64,000 nt of DNA, from the NCBI GenBank assembly GCA_028023455.1, contig JAQFVV010013063.1, positions 124,001 to 188,000 of the forward strand. Direction: 5' to 3'. Under the pieces are notes generated by a model that saw only the letters and a program-made list of their open reading frames with translations, ran no database searches and was not told the origin of the DNA. Both the position numbers and the translations under genes were made by a program. Below, in pieces: positions 38,997 to 52,500 of the stretch (position 1 is its first letter; each line of letters starts with the position of its first letter). This stretch comes from Epiperipatus broadwayi. Its lineage: Eukaryota > Onychophora > Udeonychophora > Euonychophora > Peripatidae.

Positions 38997-41900
38997 TGTT
39001 GTGCACTTTTTATTAGCTCAAACTATTCTAAAATAAAATTTTAGTGTATAATTTTAAATTTTACAAATCCAATAATATTTACTTATTAAAAGAAGACAAT
39101 AATGAAATATTAGATCATAGGGTTTGAACTCGAATTTAGCTAAGGTAAATTTATAAATGTCTTAACTCAAAATACACATAGATAATAACTATAGAGTCAT
39201 ATATATGCAGATGGATGAACAATTAATATTATTTGGAATTTAAAACCAGTGAAGTTTAAATTGTTATTTTGTAAACATAATGCGTCACAGATGCTAATAA
39301 TTATTATTTGTGCGCATTTGATTTTAAACATAGAAATTATTTATCTTCAAATCTTACTATATATAAAAGTAGATAAATAAAATTTAATTTTACAAAATAC
39401 TGATTTAAAATTAAAACAGTAAATTCTATCTTTATTTAAATTCTAAAAAAATATTGTATTTTAATATTTTTTAAAAAAAAAAGATAAATTGTCATTTTAA
39501 AATGATAAACCAAAAACTTTCAAAATAAATAATTGTTTCATAGAAAAAAGTGGGAAAATATTAGCCAATCAAAGAGTTTCAAACAATCTTGGAATATGAA
39601 ATTCAAGAGAGGGTGGGGGGGGGAAGAGAGTTTCTTGATCGTAAAGTATAAGCAACTAAGTTTTTTTTTTTTTTTTTCTTGGTGATATTTTTTTTTTTTA
39701 AAAAAAACAAAGTTGGATTAAAAATTTCTAAAACCTTATGATTTACAACTTTACATCAATATACATGGATAATTATAAGCTCTGTTGTTAAAATAATGGA
39801 ATAAATTATTTTTTTTCTACTGGGCAAGTCAATAATCAGAATTCCCAATAATCCCTTGAAAATTAATAAGTATTGAAGAAATAATCGGAGATGAATAATC
39901 AACGAATATATTCACGGAAAAAATAACAATAATTGTGCCATAGGGAAAATGAACTGCAGTAATACACAAAAGGAAATAAATAAACACCGTAAATATCCAG
40001 TAAGGATAGATAAAAAAATAGTATATCTCTTGGAAACAGTTGAGTATATATATTTAAAATTCAATGGAACTAAATTAGTAATAAATGAAAGTGTTCATTA
40101 TTATTCTGGATATATTATTTATTTTGAGCCATACCAGCATGGATGTCAGTTTTTATAAAGTTTTAGCTGAAAAAAAAAAAAACGTTGCAGGACACATTTT
40201 TAATTGAAATAATAAGTGTGCTTTTTACTATGGAGAAAAATATATATCATTTAAAGTAAATAAAGCAAGCCACAAATAGATTTTTATTACTAAACAAAGA
40301 ACAAAACCAGGATTATTGTTGCAGTAACTCAAATACCTCGCGAAGCTTAGGATAAGCAGAATCTTCAAAAAATAAATAAGGAAAAAGTAAAACATTATGA
40401 TAAGTTTATGGAATGTGGAACAACTAGAAGATTTAAAATTGTTCTTATACTTTAGCTGAGAGTTAAAAGAGAACTTCTTTCTAATGTTGGTGTTTATATT
40501 TTTAATCGATGATTTGTTAGTATAATGGGAGGAGGGTGGAGAGAAAACTAATTTAATAAGGAATTAATTCAAGTGTTGTTATATTAATAGTTATTTAATA
40601 ATTCGGTTAAGTTTAAAGATTATGAATCCTTTAAATAAACAAATATACTCGATATTTTAGTATGAAAGGGTATTTAAAATATATACATACTCCAAAGAGC
40701 AGGTTATATATACATGTACAAATGGATAAATTAAAAAACAATGATTTTGTTCTTATGTGAAAGATAAAAGTAGTAATTTTGTTTGCTTACCAACCTCCAG
40801 AATTATAACCCTATGTTCTCATTTATTTTTTGTATTGTTACTTAATCATCAAGTACTACTATTATGTAGAGGTTAAACTAACGAACCATGAATGAAAAAA
40901 AAAAGATTGTTTTATAAACTGATTATGTGATATATAGTTCACATACATAGGGATAAATATCTCAACATATAATGGGAAATCATTAGTTTTGTTTGATAAT
41001 AATACGCTAAAAATTAATTTTCTGTTGCTATTATTATTATAATATATATGTATTATTTTGTTATGTTATTTTAAATTTAATATTAATGGAAATGTTTATT
41101 ATCATTTGTAATGAATATGATTAAAATTATTGTTTTATAAAGTTTTATTAAATTCCAATTGCTGCATATCTTTTCTGGGCTCATTTTCACCACATCACAC
41201 AACTTAAAATGTACCGTCAAACTTAAAATGAAAAGTCAATTCAATTTAAAGCAAATCTAACAGTTTAATAAGCATAAATCTCTTAGTAAAGATTTTTTTT
41301 ACTTGTTACATGCTTCCCTGATCCCATAGGTCATTGATGACATTGCCAATTATTAAAGTGTATTTATTAATATAAAATTAAATGACACATTAGTTATTAG
41401 TGAAAGTATTAGTGTTAATCACAGTTTAGTTAATAATATTATTTTAATATTCAGTATTAAAGAACATACATATAAAGCTTGACTATGAATTTAAATTATA
41501 AGCCTTTCTTAATTTGTACACTATCCATGGAAATCTGTAAAATCCCTCTTGATATTCCATAGGTAGTATTGAAGCAGTCAGATCTGAGTTCGATCCTAGC
41601 TTCATGTTATTTACCCTAATACTAACCTTAAATTTCCGATGCAATGGGGCTTTATACGTTCAATCCATGCTAATTTCCATAATGAATAACTTGTTTCAAA
41701 TACGTAGTAAAATTAATTAGTTTAGTTTAAATTGGATCAATTCTCTAAATAAATTCATGATAAAATGTTCATGAATTTACATATATTAAATTGCCTGGAT
41801 TGTGTGTATATATGTTTGTAAATATTAAATATATATAATTGTTCGAAAGTTTCATTGCGTCGGGAATACTTGTTTTTTTTTACTTTTAAATAATTTGTAA

Positions 41901-44517
41901 AGTTTTGCGATTAAAAGCTACATTCCTTCCAAAGGCTTTCAAATTCTCAAAAACAACAGTAAAGTTTTATTAATAAAAAAAAAGATAAGAATTCAATTTT
42001 TAATTAAAATCATTTCAGACTTTAAGAATTCATTTTCTAATTAGGAAAGGAATTCAAAAATTAGTTTGAAAGCCTTATCGAAGGAATGTTTCTGAAAACA
42101 ACTAATTATAAAAAAAAACCAGATTGATAATAAAATGAGCGCTAGCCGGAGGCATCAGTGAACAGTAGATATATAGCCCTGAAAAGAAAAGAAAAAAACT
42201 AGTTTTGGTTGTAGAGTAGTGCAGTGAACTCTGTGTGTATAAAAATTGTATTTCATCATGATAGAGGGCTAGAACATCAGGGATCTGGCTACGGTTCCTA
42301 AAGTCCCGAGGAATCTTCACTGGAGCTGCTGAACCGTTTTCCGGATCGATCATTCTGCTAAAATAATGAAAGCTACTAAAATACTACTCCAGTAGTTAAC
42401 CAATGATGCCTACGTTTCAACAACTTGGAGGAGTAACTTAAGGACAAGCACGGAATGGTAATATGAACGTTAAACTTTCTGGCCAGTTCGAACTTTATTT
42501 TATACTCCTTCTTTTTAAGAGCTCTTTTATTCTTTAATGTAAATCTTTGTAACACCTTTTAGTTATAAAATGCTACTGTAAATCTATAGCGTAATTCTTT
42601 AGATCTCTAGTCTTTAAACTTTTTCTTTTCTTACCTGGCGGTTCGTTTAATATATATATGTTAGTGTGCTTTATTAATGTCGTATTTAAAAATTATATGC
42701 CAATAATCTTTCGACTCGATGAGCCCTTTGATTCCATTTGCCTCACGCAAATAATATAACATTAATTTCAAATAGTAATTCTCGCCCATTAGAGCTAAAT
42801 TTATAAGTTCTATTAGTCATCGAGTCAAAGGAAAATATTACATGTTTACTATTTTTTTTCTTACCTTTAGCTATTAATAAATTATTAGCTCAATGTTTCA
42901 CCTATGTCCCCAGCTCCTATCTACGTTATAAGTATATATATATATGTATTCAAATAATGTTAAATGATTTTCTTGTTCCACTAATATTTATTTATGCAAA
43001 TATAATCTTAAAGGTCTTTATTGCAAAAAGGGTCGATAAAGGGTTAAATGTATTTTAATTCCGCTTTTGTTATTTTATATCAATATTCAGGAAGGGCACG
43101 ATATTAGGGCATAATTAATATAGTTTATAAATGTTTTAAAATAGTTCGATAAAAGCTCGTTTGACTTTAATTAATTGGTCAAGTCATCACGTAGAGCATT
43201 CTACATGGGTTTTATTTTTCAACGATGACTATCAAGTCATCATCATCAAATGTTGCTGACGTAGGGCCATCTTCCGCTCCGTTAGGCTGGTCGGTGATCA
43301 TATTCTCTTATTTAAATTTCTCGAGGAAGAAAGTACTTCCTTTCCGATTCATTAGTCAAAGGGCGTAAGACTTGCCAAATGCAAGCCGCCATAGGACTTC
43401 GATCATCGACTAGCGATCATCTTTCAATTTTACTCTCTGCCTTGTAATTCGTCAGTACCATTGCATCTTTGTTCCGGTAAAACCCGCTCCGTGCTCGTAA
43501 TTCGTGATGAAGTGATTTAAATTAAAGTCGAACCAATTCTCAAATATATTTAGTTTAAATCAGTTTTCAAATCAAGATTAAAGTTATGCCTTAAAATACG
43601 TTTTGCTCTTCATGAATAGATTTCCGAATGTGAAAATAAATCTCACATTCCACCGTAATAAAATTAGAACAATCATTTCCGTTCTTAATGAATACCTTTA
43701 TCTGCCTTTATATTTCTCGTTGGGGGCATAGACATAGAATCCCATGTTGTGTAATACTTGTTGGCATATGATAAGGACCGCCACTCTTATTATATTTATA
43801 AATTATTTTAAAGACTAGAGGTAACTAATGCAATCTATATTTTATTGAACAAAACAAATTATTATTATTATTAAATATTTTCTAACATACTTGGTTTCTT
43901 AGTTCATCATTCTTTTTATAATTATTTAAATGTTCATACCCGCTATCTGTGTTGGCAACCCGAACATACATATGATTTGATTTAAAAAGTATTCAAAGTA
44001 ATTAATTATTAGATATTCGTGTCAGTGCAAGGGTCTCTAGTCCTCACCAACCGTTGAACTAGTTCTTGGCGCATAGCACTGTGCCGTCGATTTCTGCTAT
44101 CTGAGCTGTTAAGTTGGGTTTGAATTCAGTTTTGGTTCAGCTGAGTTTGAATCCGATTTGACTTGCGGTGGTGGTGGGTTTTGACCGGTACAGTATGAAG
44201 AATTAATAAATCAATGACTTTCCTGAGATCTCCTTATTTTAAAGTTATTCTTGTGATTATTGCCAATCTTAATTATTAAACATAATATGAATCAAAGTTT
44301 ATCTGTAATTATCTAACAGATTAATTTAATGAGTGATTGAATTAAAACTTAATAGTTATAAATATAAAATAATATATTCGATATTATTATTAGTCATGAG
44401 AGTATGTAGATACTTAATAAGGAGGAGTATCTGGGTATTCTTATGCCATTGAACAAGTATTTTGTATTTGTTTAATGTTAAGGGGATGTGATCTGTTTAT
44501 AGGTAAACGAGTCTCAT

Positions 44518-44527
<10 letters not shown>
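38997..44527 (+). repeat. 3' LTR, interrupted by N3 and truncated
   Basis: 38997-41569 and 44197-44527 together align with 30016-32884 of the 5' LTR. The copy stops at 44527 where a (TA)n tract begins, so roughly the last 230 bp of LTR and the 3' target duplication are missing. Confidence 0.88.
41570..44192. mobile_element. N3: 2623-bp TG...CA insertion in the 3' LTR
   Basis: Target duplication GTAT at 41566-41569 and 44193-44196. The empty site is preserved in the 5' LTR (TAGGTAGTATGAAGAATT near 32548), which fixes the borders to the base. It starts TGAAGCAGTC and ends TGACCGGTACA. Terminal hairpin 41570-41604: TGAAGC/GCTTCA with a GATC/GATC inner stem. It shares with N1 an AAAGTTTCATTGCG block, an AAAAG(T/C)(C/T)ACATTCCTT block, CTTGCCAAATGCAAGCCGCC (43371-43390), a TGT(G/A)TTGGCAAC block and two GTTTGAAT-type motifs near the end. 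It has no coding capacity. Confidence 0.87.
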
Positions 44528-44550
<23 letters not shown>

Positions 44551-44572
44551 ATCCATATAATATATATATATG

Positions 44573-44622
<50 letters not shown>
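44527..44622. repeat. (TA)n tract at the broken end of the 3' LTR
   Basis: About 95 bp of TA with two short interruptions (ATCC and TGC). The 5' LTR has only GATTATATTTAAAAC at the corresponding point, so the array expanded here or replaced the LTR end. Confidence 0.93.
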
Positions 44623-44624
<2 letters not shown>

Positions 44625-45431
44625 CATGGCTTATTAACCAATTAATACATGTTCCAATGACAATTAATTCTCTAGACTTTAAAGTTGTGAAACATGCATG
44701 TGGGAATTCTATACGTCATGCAAAATAATATATTAAATTTATTATAATTCAATGTCCATTCTTAATTCAGCCAGATTTCTATAAAAAGATAATGATAATA
44801 TGTGCATAAGAAAATATGTCCACTTAAATACTCAATATTAAAATAATTTGAGCAGGGATGTGTGTTTATACTTTGATTATGTAACAATAAAAGTTCATAT
44901 CTCATAGTATTTTGTTGCACTACTCATGTGCACCCACAAATAATGAAGCCTTAAAAATAAGAATTATTTGAATACAAATACTAGCAAACAAATGATCATA
45001 TGCTAAGCTTCTTTTGTAATGTACTGAATATATTAATGAGGCAACCAATGGATATGTTTATCAGCAATCTGAATATGTAATCATGTTATCTTAATGTATA
45101 ATATAAGCATTATATAATACTTATTTTTAAGCTTTTAGTAAATTAATGCATTCTTGACTGACATTAGTATTGATCATGTATAAAAATAATATGTATGTGC
45201 ACATCTCAACATCTACATAAATTATTAACGAATAAATTCTCCCATTCAAATGGCTTAGATAGTTTTTTTAAATAAATTTTTATAAAAGGACATTTGATGA
45301 TTTTAACATATATAAGTGTAAGCTTAAATAAATTGTAAAATTTAGATTAGACTTGCTAATTATGATCTCAACTCTTCACTACACATTCATTTATTAGTGC
45401 TGTTATAAATTTATATAAAATTATTACTATA
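44623..45431. other. AT-rich sequence, nothing recognised
   Basis: No gene, repeat or hairpin. It does not match the missing end of the 5' LTR. Confidence 0.5.
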
Positions 45432-45455
45432 CTTTAAAACACATATGGGCAACCT

Positions 45456-47666
45456 CCGGCCATCAGGCCATATCTGGCCTTTTATGACTTCTAATCTGGC
45501 CCACCACTAATCTATTTCAGCCATGTTTGATTCCGACTGTCAAATTTTTGAATAGAGTCTAGCGAGAGTTACGTTTGATTTTTTACTTTTTGTGCAATTA
45601 AATAATTATGTTGTTTAATAAATTTATATTTTATATCTTTATTTAAGTCTTTTAATGATTAAAATTTAAAAACTAAAATTATTAATATTTTAAAATAATG
45701 AAAATAAATGTGAAAACGAAGTCCTTGGCAATAGCAAAAAAGCACGTCTTAATTAGCTGCATGGAACGTATTGAAAAGATTAGAATAGAGCTGGTATTTT
45801 TCTGCCAGGTCATAATCATAGGTATATATGCACACACATATATATATATATTAAAATCACGTATATATTATTTTATAATAAAACTATACTAAAAATAAAT
45901 AATAAAACTTTTTTTTTAAAGGGAATTTTAAAAGTTTTGAAATCAATTAAATCGAGATTAAAACAAAAAAAAAAAAGAAGGGGAAAAACAAAACATAAGA
46001 TCTTGCAGGGTTTTTATATATTTATATAAAAGTTTGTCTTTTGTTTTATTTTTAATTCTTAGAATTTTTTAAAGATAGAAGGAGAAAGAAAGTATGATAT
46101 AGAATTTTTCTGCAATTAGCTCTATTGTTGAGACTTTGATGGTGGAGGTATTTTTGCGCTACCTATTACGCTCATGAGTTTGGAATGTTTCCTCGGGATT
46201 ATAAGTAACATTGCAAAAAAAAAACAAAAACAACTATAAATTATGAGATTGACTTTTGTTTGAGATTAATTGGAATTTTTCTGAAGTTAGTGACTGGGCA
46301 AACCATGGCAAGCATAGGATGAAATACTTCTCCCACAGGACCATCACTGATTGATCAGGGTAGCTATAAACTTTTACTGAGTGTACATTCCATTTTGCAT
46401 AAAAGAAATAGATATATACTATTAAGTGTCTTAAATGTTTCAACAATAGAGTTTAGGATTATTGCTGGTAATTTTATTATATCATGTTAAATGAGTTAAA
46501 ACAAAGGGAGAGGAGTTTAAACTCACATACTTTAAATATGTTTTTTTATATGCATTTTATTATAATTCATGTGTGAATCAGATTAGATTTTTTTTAATAA
46601 TGTTAACTGCTCGATCTTGAAAGACCAATAAAAAAAATATTAGTTAAATAATTTGTACTGTATTTTTTAAAAAAATGATAATGTTTGTGTTTAATTTAAG
46701 CTTTTATTTGCTCTTTATATATATACATATATATATATAAATATTTGACTCAGAAATGCTATAGGAAAAGAGAATATGCTTTTTTTTAATTGAAAGTGAA
46801 TATAATAAAATATATTAAATGTCATATTTGAGTGTCCCTGTTGAATCTGGTTTAGTAATTTAATTCAGTGTACATTTGGCTGAAATAAATTTGCGTAAGA
46901 TTACCTTTTAAAAAATATATTTGGTGATTGTCGTATTTGTGTAATCTTTGAAAATTTACGAACCAAGTTAAAATGTTGTGGCACAGAATGAAATATTAGA
47001 AATTTATAACATTAAAAAAATGATACATTCACAATTAATTATCATCAAAGAAACAAAAGAAATTATAAAAGTTAATAAATTATTTACTGTTATTAGAAAA
47101 TTATTCTCTATTGTTTTTGCAAAAGCAATTTTTGTAAAACCAGCAATGGTGATTTCTGCTTTTTCATATATTTCCTATGAGTAATCTTTATTAAAAGAAA
47201 ATATTTTCAAAGACAATTCCCTATTAGTAATGTACTTTTTGATTTAATAATAAATGTTTTATAAAAATATTATGTTATAATCGTTAGCAATTACTGAAAA
47301 TCACTTTTTTTGTCTTATTTAGCTTCTTTCAGAATTAATATTTTGAATAGTTAAGCTGACATCATATGACACTGCAAAACACATTTGTTTTCTCTTATCA
47401 AGATCTCTTTCCCATTTTGACTAGCAGTGTGTGAACATGTTACAATGTGTCATTTTGATACTTGCATTGGGGTTGTGCCTTGTTTAGTGCTTGTATTTAT
47501 ATAGTGTTCTGTCTGGAGTGTAAAAATCAGTTTTTTTTATTTTAATATTTACATTGGGTTTGTGCCTTGTTAAGTGCCTGCATTTATATTGTTTTCTGTT
47601 CAGTATCTGCAGTGTTAAAACAGCTTTACTTGATAGTTCTGAATATATAGTTTGAAATTTAGAACA
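45456..47666. other. Long non-coding left part of the hAT element
   Basis: About 2.2 kb between the left inverted repeat and the transposase, with no coding signal. It is longer than usual for this transposon type and could include an unrecognised later insertion, but I found no duplication to prove one. Confidence 0.45.
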
Positions 47667-49395
47667 ATGTCAGGAATTAACTAGATACAGAGGATCATCA
47701 ATTTCAAGACAGCTGGACAGACAAGTACTATTTAATTCTGAATAAAGGTTTGACTATATGTTTGTTGTGCAATGAATCCATATCAGTCAACAAAGAATAC
47801 AACTTGAAGAAACACTTTATTTCAAAACATGCAGATCACCAAAAATTGATGGACAACTATGAAAAGATGAAATAGAGAAATTGAAGAACTTAGATACCCA
47901 TCAGAAAATGTTCACCAAGTAATAAATGCAGCATGAAAGCATTGTGAAAGCCAGCTTTTGTGGTAAATGAAAAATTTGCTAAGCATTCTAAATCATTTGG
48001 TGAAGGAGATCAAAGAATGTCTGTTGAATGTTGCAAGTATAATCTGTCCTGAAAAGAGAAAAGATTTTGAGAATATTAGTTTGTTGAAATGTACTGCTGT
48101 CCGGTGGATAGAAATCATGGCTAATGATATCCAAAAAGTTTAAAAAAGAAAATTGCTAGATTCAAAGCATTTTCAATTGCTTTGGATAACAGCATTGATG
48201 CCTCTGATACAACACAACTAGCAATATTTATTCATGGAGTTGATGTGGATTTAATATCACAAAAAAATTTTACTTTGGCCCTAAAACAGACAATTACTGG
48301 TGAAGATATATTTGAAGAAGTCAAAACAGTCTTGAAGATATTTGGGTTTAAATGGAGTTCACTATCTGGCATATGCACTCATGGAGATACTGCAATGGTT
48401 GGTGCATGGAAGGGATTTATTGGAATAGTTCAGGAAAAAGTAACAAAATTACAGATCCATCTGAAAAATTTAACAAATTTTCATTGCATTATCCACTAAC
48501 AAAATATGTTTGCAAAATCAATTAAATTTAGAAATGTTATGGAAGTTGTAGTAGCCAATATTAATTTTATTAAGACACATATACTTAATCACTGCAATTT
48601 AAGGATTATTTGACAGACATTTTCAGATTATGAAAATGTGTCTTATTGTGATGTGAGGTAGTTGAGTAAAGATAAAAGGTTAAAATGATTTATGATCTGA
48701 GACAATACAGCAGATTTTATGGACATAAAAGGAAAAACAATTAACCAAGTAAGAGATGATGAGTGGGTGTTTGATTTAACATTCCTTGTAGATGTCACTG
48801 GATACCTAAATGAAAATCTTAAATTGCAAAAACCAGGACAATTGATTCATGAACTGTATGAACACGTCAGTGCTTTTTTTAATAAAGTAAAATTATTGGA
48901 AAGTCAGATAAGAGCTAAAAATTGTTACTATTTTCCTACTCTAGCAACTCACAAAAATATCTCTTATAATTTGTTATGGAAATCACCTGAAAACATTAAT
49001 AGAGCAATTTGACACAAGGTTCACTGACTTCCAAAACAAAGACTCCATATTCACTATATTTTCTCATCCGATGGATACTGATATAAATAATGTGCCAGAA
49101 AATTTGCAGATGGAACTTATTGAGTTTCAAGCAGATTTACAATTTAACAATATTGCTTTGATGGATTTTTATAAACCTTTGGTGGAAGAAAATTATAGAA
49201 ATGTCATGCCTTTTCAAAAATAATTTTGTCTTTTTGGCAGCACATATATGTGTGAACAGTTTTTTTCTAGAATGGAATTTAATAAATCAAAAATTTGGAC
49301 AAGAATAACTGACAAAAACCTTGAAAATTCTATGTGATTGTTCTTAAAAAGTATTCCCATCAACATTGATAGTTTCATTGTTGAAGTACAAGGCT
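47667..49395 (+). pseudogene. hAT transposase (BED finger, RNase H-like core, hATC)
   Basis: Relic in several plus-strand frames, in family order. BED-type finger near 47702-47873: FQDSWTDKYYLILNKG, then CLLCNESI and HFISKHAD. Core start near 48090: CPEKRKDFENISLLK, then FSIALDNSIDASDTTQLAIF (the LDxSxD catalytic Asp region, 105-residue open frame from 48182), TTGEDIFE-type and THGDTAMVGAWKGF blocks, HCIIH. Open frame 48719-49012 covers DEWVFDLTFLVDVTGYLN and the HFP-type block. The C-terminal hATC dimerisation region is near 49230: LFGSTYMCEQFFSRM and FNKSKIWTRITDKNLE. This arrangement is the one seen in GTF2IRD2/ZBED-related hAT proteins. At least four stops or shifts make it non-functional. 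Confidence 0.88.
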
Positions 49396-49558
49396 AATCC
49401 TCACATTAAATTGTTACGTCATTATTATAAAATTTATGTAGCTCTTTATCATTCACTAATATATTGTACTATTTAATTATTTGGTCTGGCCCTTGACTCA
49501 AAGACAGAAAGATAATTTGGCCCTGAACTAGGAAAGGTTGACCATGCCTGCTTTAAAA

Positions 49559-52500
49559 TATAGTGATTTGAATTTTATGACTCAAACTCGTTAGTTGTCA
49601 CACATACATTAATTTTTTATTTGCTTGTATCATTAATCATCAATAAAAATATATATTTAAAATCAATGTTTAAGTCTTATTTGAAATATCTTAAATTCTT
49701 GTGAATATAAAAATCATTAATTCAATACCCAAAAGGTATATAAATTACATAAACCATACCATAAATATATAAAAAATAATGAAAAAATAAATACAATAGT
49801 TTTAAAAACTAGACATTCATCTGTAATCTTATAAAAATACTTATGTTCTAATAAAGAATTTCAATCTTAAATTAGAAGCAGGTTTATAAATGCAGACAAA
49901 AGATTTCTCTTCAATTTTTTTTTTCAGAACTCTGATAAAAGATTTCAGATTGTTTTCTATATGCTTTCTTTTATTTCTTGAAGACTCAAGTGGGGAAATT
50001 TATAAGGCTACCATTTTAAAGACATTTTTACTGCAATCACAGTAATATTAAGATTTCATCAAGAGTTAAGCATTTTTTGGCCATGGTTGTAAAACAAAGG
50101 CATTTCAGAGGCATTCCGCATGATGCTAGCTCTCAACTAAGAAAAAACCATTAGGGCTTACTAGCCTGCCATTAGATTTCCAATGAGTTTTTTTTTAGAT
50201 TTGCTAAGAAGCGGTTTCCTGGCTAATGCAATTGCAGAGCATAAGTCAACTGAACTATTGAAATTTTAGCCAAATTTATTTATATTATAATTGTTTTATT
50301 TTTTAAAAAAATTCAACGTTAGTTACTGATAAACTTTTATCAAGTATTCATTATATTAGCCACTTGGATTTTAAGGATTAATATATTCTTTGTAATTTGT
50401 TTCTTCATTTTTTATATTATAATTCAGGTTATATTATTCATACATTTTTTCTATATTACCTTACTTTAAAATTAATTAAAAATAAAATAAAATAAACAAC
50501 AAAAGCAATACTCCATAAATAATTTTCTAATAAATTTTGCTTGTTTATTTCAAATTAACAGTTTGCCTTTAATTATCTTAGATATTTTTTTAAAAGGTTT
50601 TACTATTTTAAACGTGCCTAATCAATCGACTAGTGACTATTATGTCAAATTATTATTTTAAAAAATGCCTTTTTGTTTCTAAAAAAATCTTTCTGCAAAT
50701 TAAAAGTTTTTTCTTAAGGCCCTTTATAAAAATAATAAATATTCTATGCACATCTACATACCCATGCACACATACATGGCATAACATATACATATTTATT
50801 AATATTATACAATTATTTTCTTATTACATACATGCTGTTTTATTTTATTAGAATGGTATTCTTCACCTTGCATTGCCTATATTGAGAATGAGACTTCTAT
50901 ATTGTAATAAACTCTTTTTTGTTCTTCTGATTTTTATGAAATGAAATGATCATTTCATTATATATATATATATTATAACAGTTGGGAAGAATGGAGAGTC
51001 TTACCATATCTGCCGTATGGGATGCCACCAAGCCATTTGAACCTGGAAAATTTATAGAGTAGGCAGATATACGCTGTTAAGATCCAATTTTTACATATGT
51101 TTTATTCTAACTGTCAGCACATGCCACTAGCTCAGTGAGATGCAGAGATTTATAAAATATAAATTCTTATTTAAAAATATTTTCAATATTAAAAAATAAA
51201 TAAAAGAAGCCACTGCCAGTAATAACACACACAAACATTTATTAAAGATATATGTAATTTAGAATTATTATTTTAGTCTAACTTTTACTTTAACATTTAA
51301 TTTACATTTTTAACTTTTATTTTTGAAGTTCACACAGATGAATTTAATATTTTATTAAAGTATCGTGTATGAATAAACTACATAGATTGCACTTGAAAAG
51401 AAAATATTATATCCCTTATTTAACCTTAACTCAAAAGTTTGCCATCAAACCAATGTCAATCCATCTGATACATAGATGTATTCAATACAGCATGAATACG
51501 ACAGCACAAATACCATGCTGTCAGGAATGTACATCTGAACAGCATGGTTATAAAAGACATTGACTCACATCCAGTACAGGAATACTACATCTGTCTGGTG
51601 AGAAGAACAATAAAAAAAAAACTCCATAGGAAGGGACTGCATTTTCCATCTTACTATCCCATTCCATAGGCTAAAAAGGAGTGATCCAAGGAGATGAAAA
51701 TACCATCTGCTTTTCATAGTCAGTGAGATATGGGACTTATTTTTCCCCAAGTGTGGCGTATAATAGGATCCTGCACATAGCGAATCTCATGCTACATTTA
51801 CTAATTACCCCAATATATCCAATCAATTAACACAATTTAACCACAAAACAAATAACCCAAGATTAACCCTCCCTTAATTAATTATTAAATATAACTTTGC
51901 AAATCTATGTAGCCATTCATGCCCAACATAAATTTAATATTTATATAATTTATTTTAAAAGAAAAAAAAATCACAATAAAAACTTAAAAGAACAGAAAAA
52001 ATAAATTAGTGGAAATGATTTACAAAAAATAATAATACATTCAATAAAATAATTATTAATAACTAATTAAGTTTGGTCAGATAAAAATTTCTATTGCAAT
52101 AATTTAAATACTGGGAAAATTTATACTTAGTGGTCATTAATTAACTAATGTTCTTACAGTTTTAAAAGTACTGGAAAAGTTTCTTTTTTAACATTAAAGT
52201 TCATTAGAGTTCTTACTGTTTTGAAAAAAAAAGATACTTAACAGTTGCTTGCAATTTGGAGCCAGTGTTAATTCTCCTGATGTCCTGTAGTCCTCAATAT
52301 GAGAAAACGATTGGTCATTCCTTTTTCTTTTCCTTTTTAAAAACTAAAGGAGTTGAAGAGTGTGTCTTTTCAATCCCTTCTCCTTCAACTCTATTCACAC
52401 TAACACATCTTTCTCTATCACATCTCTACCTTTTCTGTCCCAGCTCTTTCTTCACTAAAATTTATTTCCAAACTTTTTCTTAGAATTTTGGATTGAGTGG

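Larger units (their letters stand above)
30016..44527 (+). mobile_element. LTR retrotransposon with ~3.1-kb LTRs, gag remnant, no pol
   Basis: Order: 5' LTR (30016-~33111), Lys-type primer site (33113), leader with a 66-bp tandem repeat, long gag-like coiled coil and capsid-like region (33678-35969), insertion N2, polypurine tract (38983-38996), and 3' LTR (38997-44527) containing insertion N3 and broken at its end. Without N2 and N3 the interior is only about 3.3 kb and shows no protease, RT, RNase H or integrase motif. It is either a gag-only non-autonomous element (LARD-like) or has lost pol. In about 360 aligned bases at the LTR starts I count about eight differences (~2%), so it is fairly young. 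Notable indels include about 14 extra bases near 39983 in the 3' LTR. Confidence 0.88.
45440..49550 (+). mobile_element. hAT DNA transposon with complete ends, inactive
   Basis: Perfect 8-bp target duplication CTTTAAAA at 45432-45439 and 49551-49558. Terminal inverted repeats: left CACATATGGGCAACCT, right (reverse complement) CAGGCATGGTCAACCT, 11 of 16 identical, with the CA...GGxCAACCT form common in hAT elements. GGCC-rich subterminal words are present at both ends (GGCCATCAGGCCATATCTGGCC-like at left, TGGCCCTGAACTAGG at right). Length 4111 bp, with the transposase relic in the right half. The ends prove a past cut-and-paste insertion; the transposase is broken. Confidence 0.93.

Noticed and set aside
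30016-44527. Segmental duplication of 30016-32884 and 38997-44527
   Set aside because: The repeats flank a primer site and a polypurine tract in the correct places, so they are LTRs of one element, not a genomic duplication.
50965-51120. SINE on the minus strand
   Set aside because: CCAGGTTCAAATGG resembles a B box, but no A box, tail or target duplication was found.
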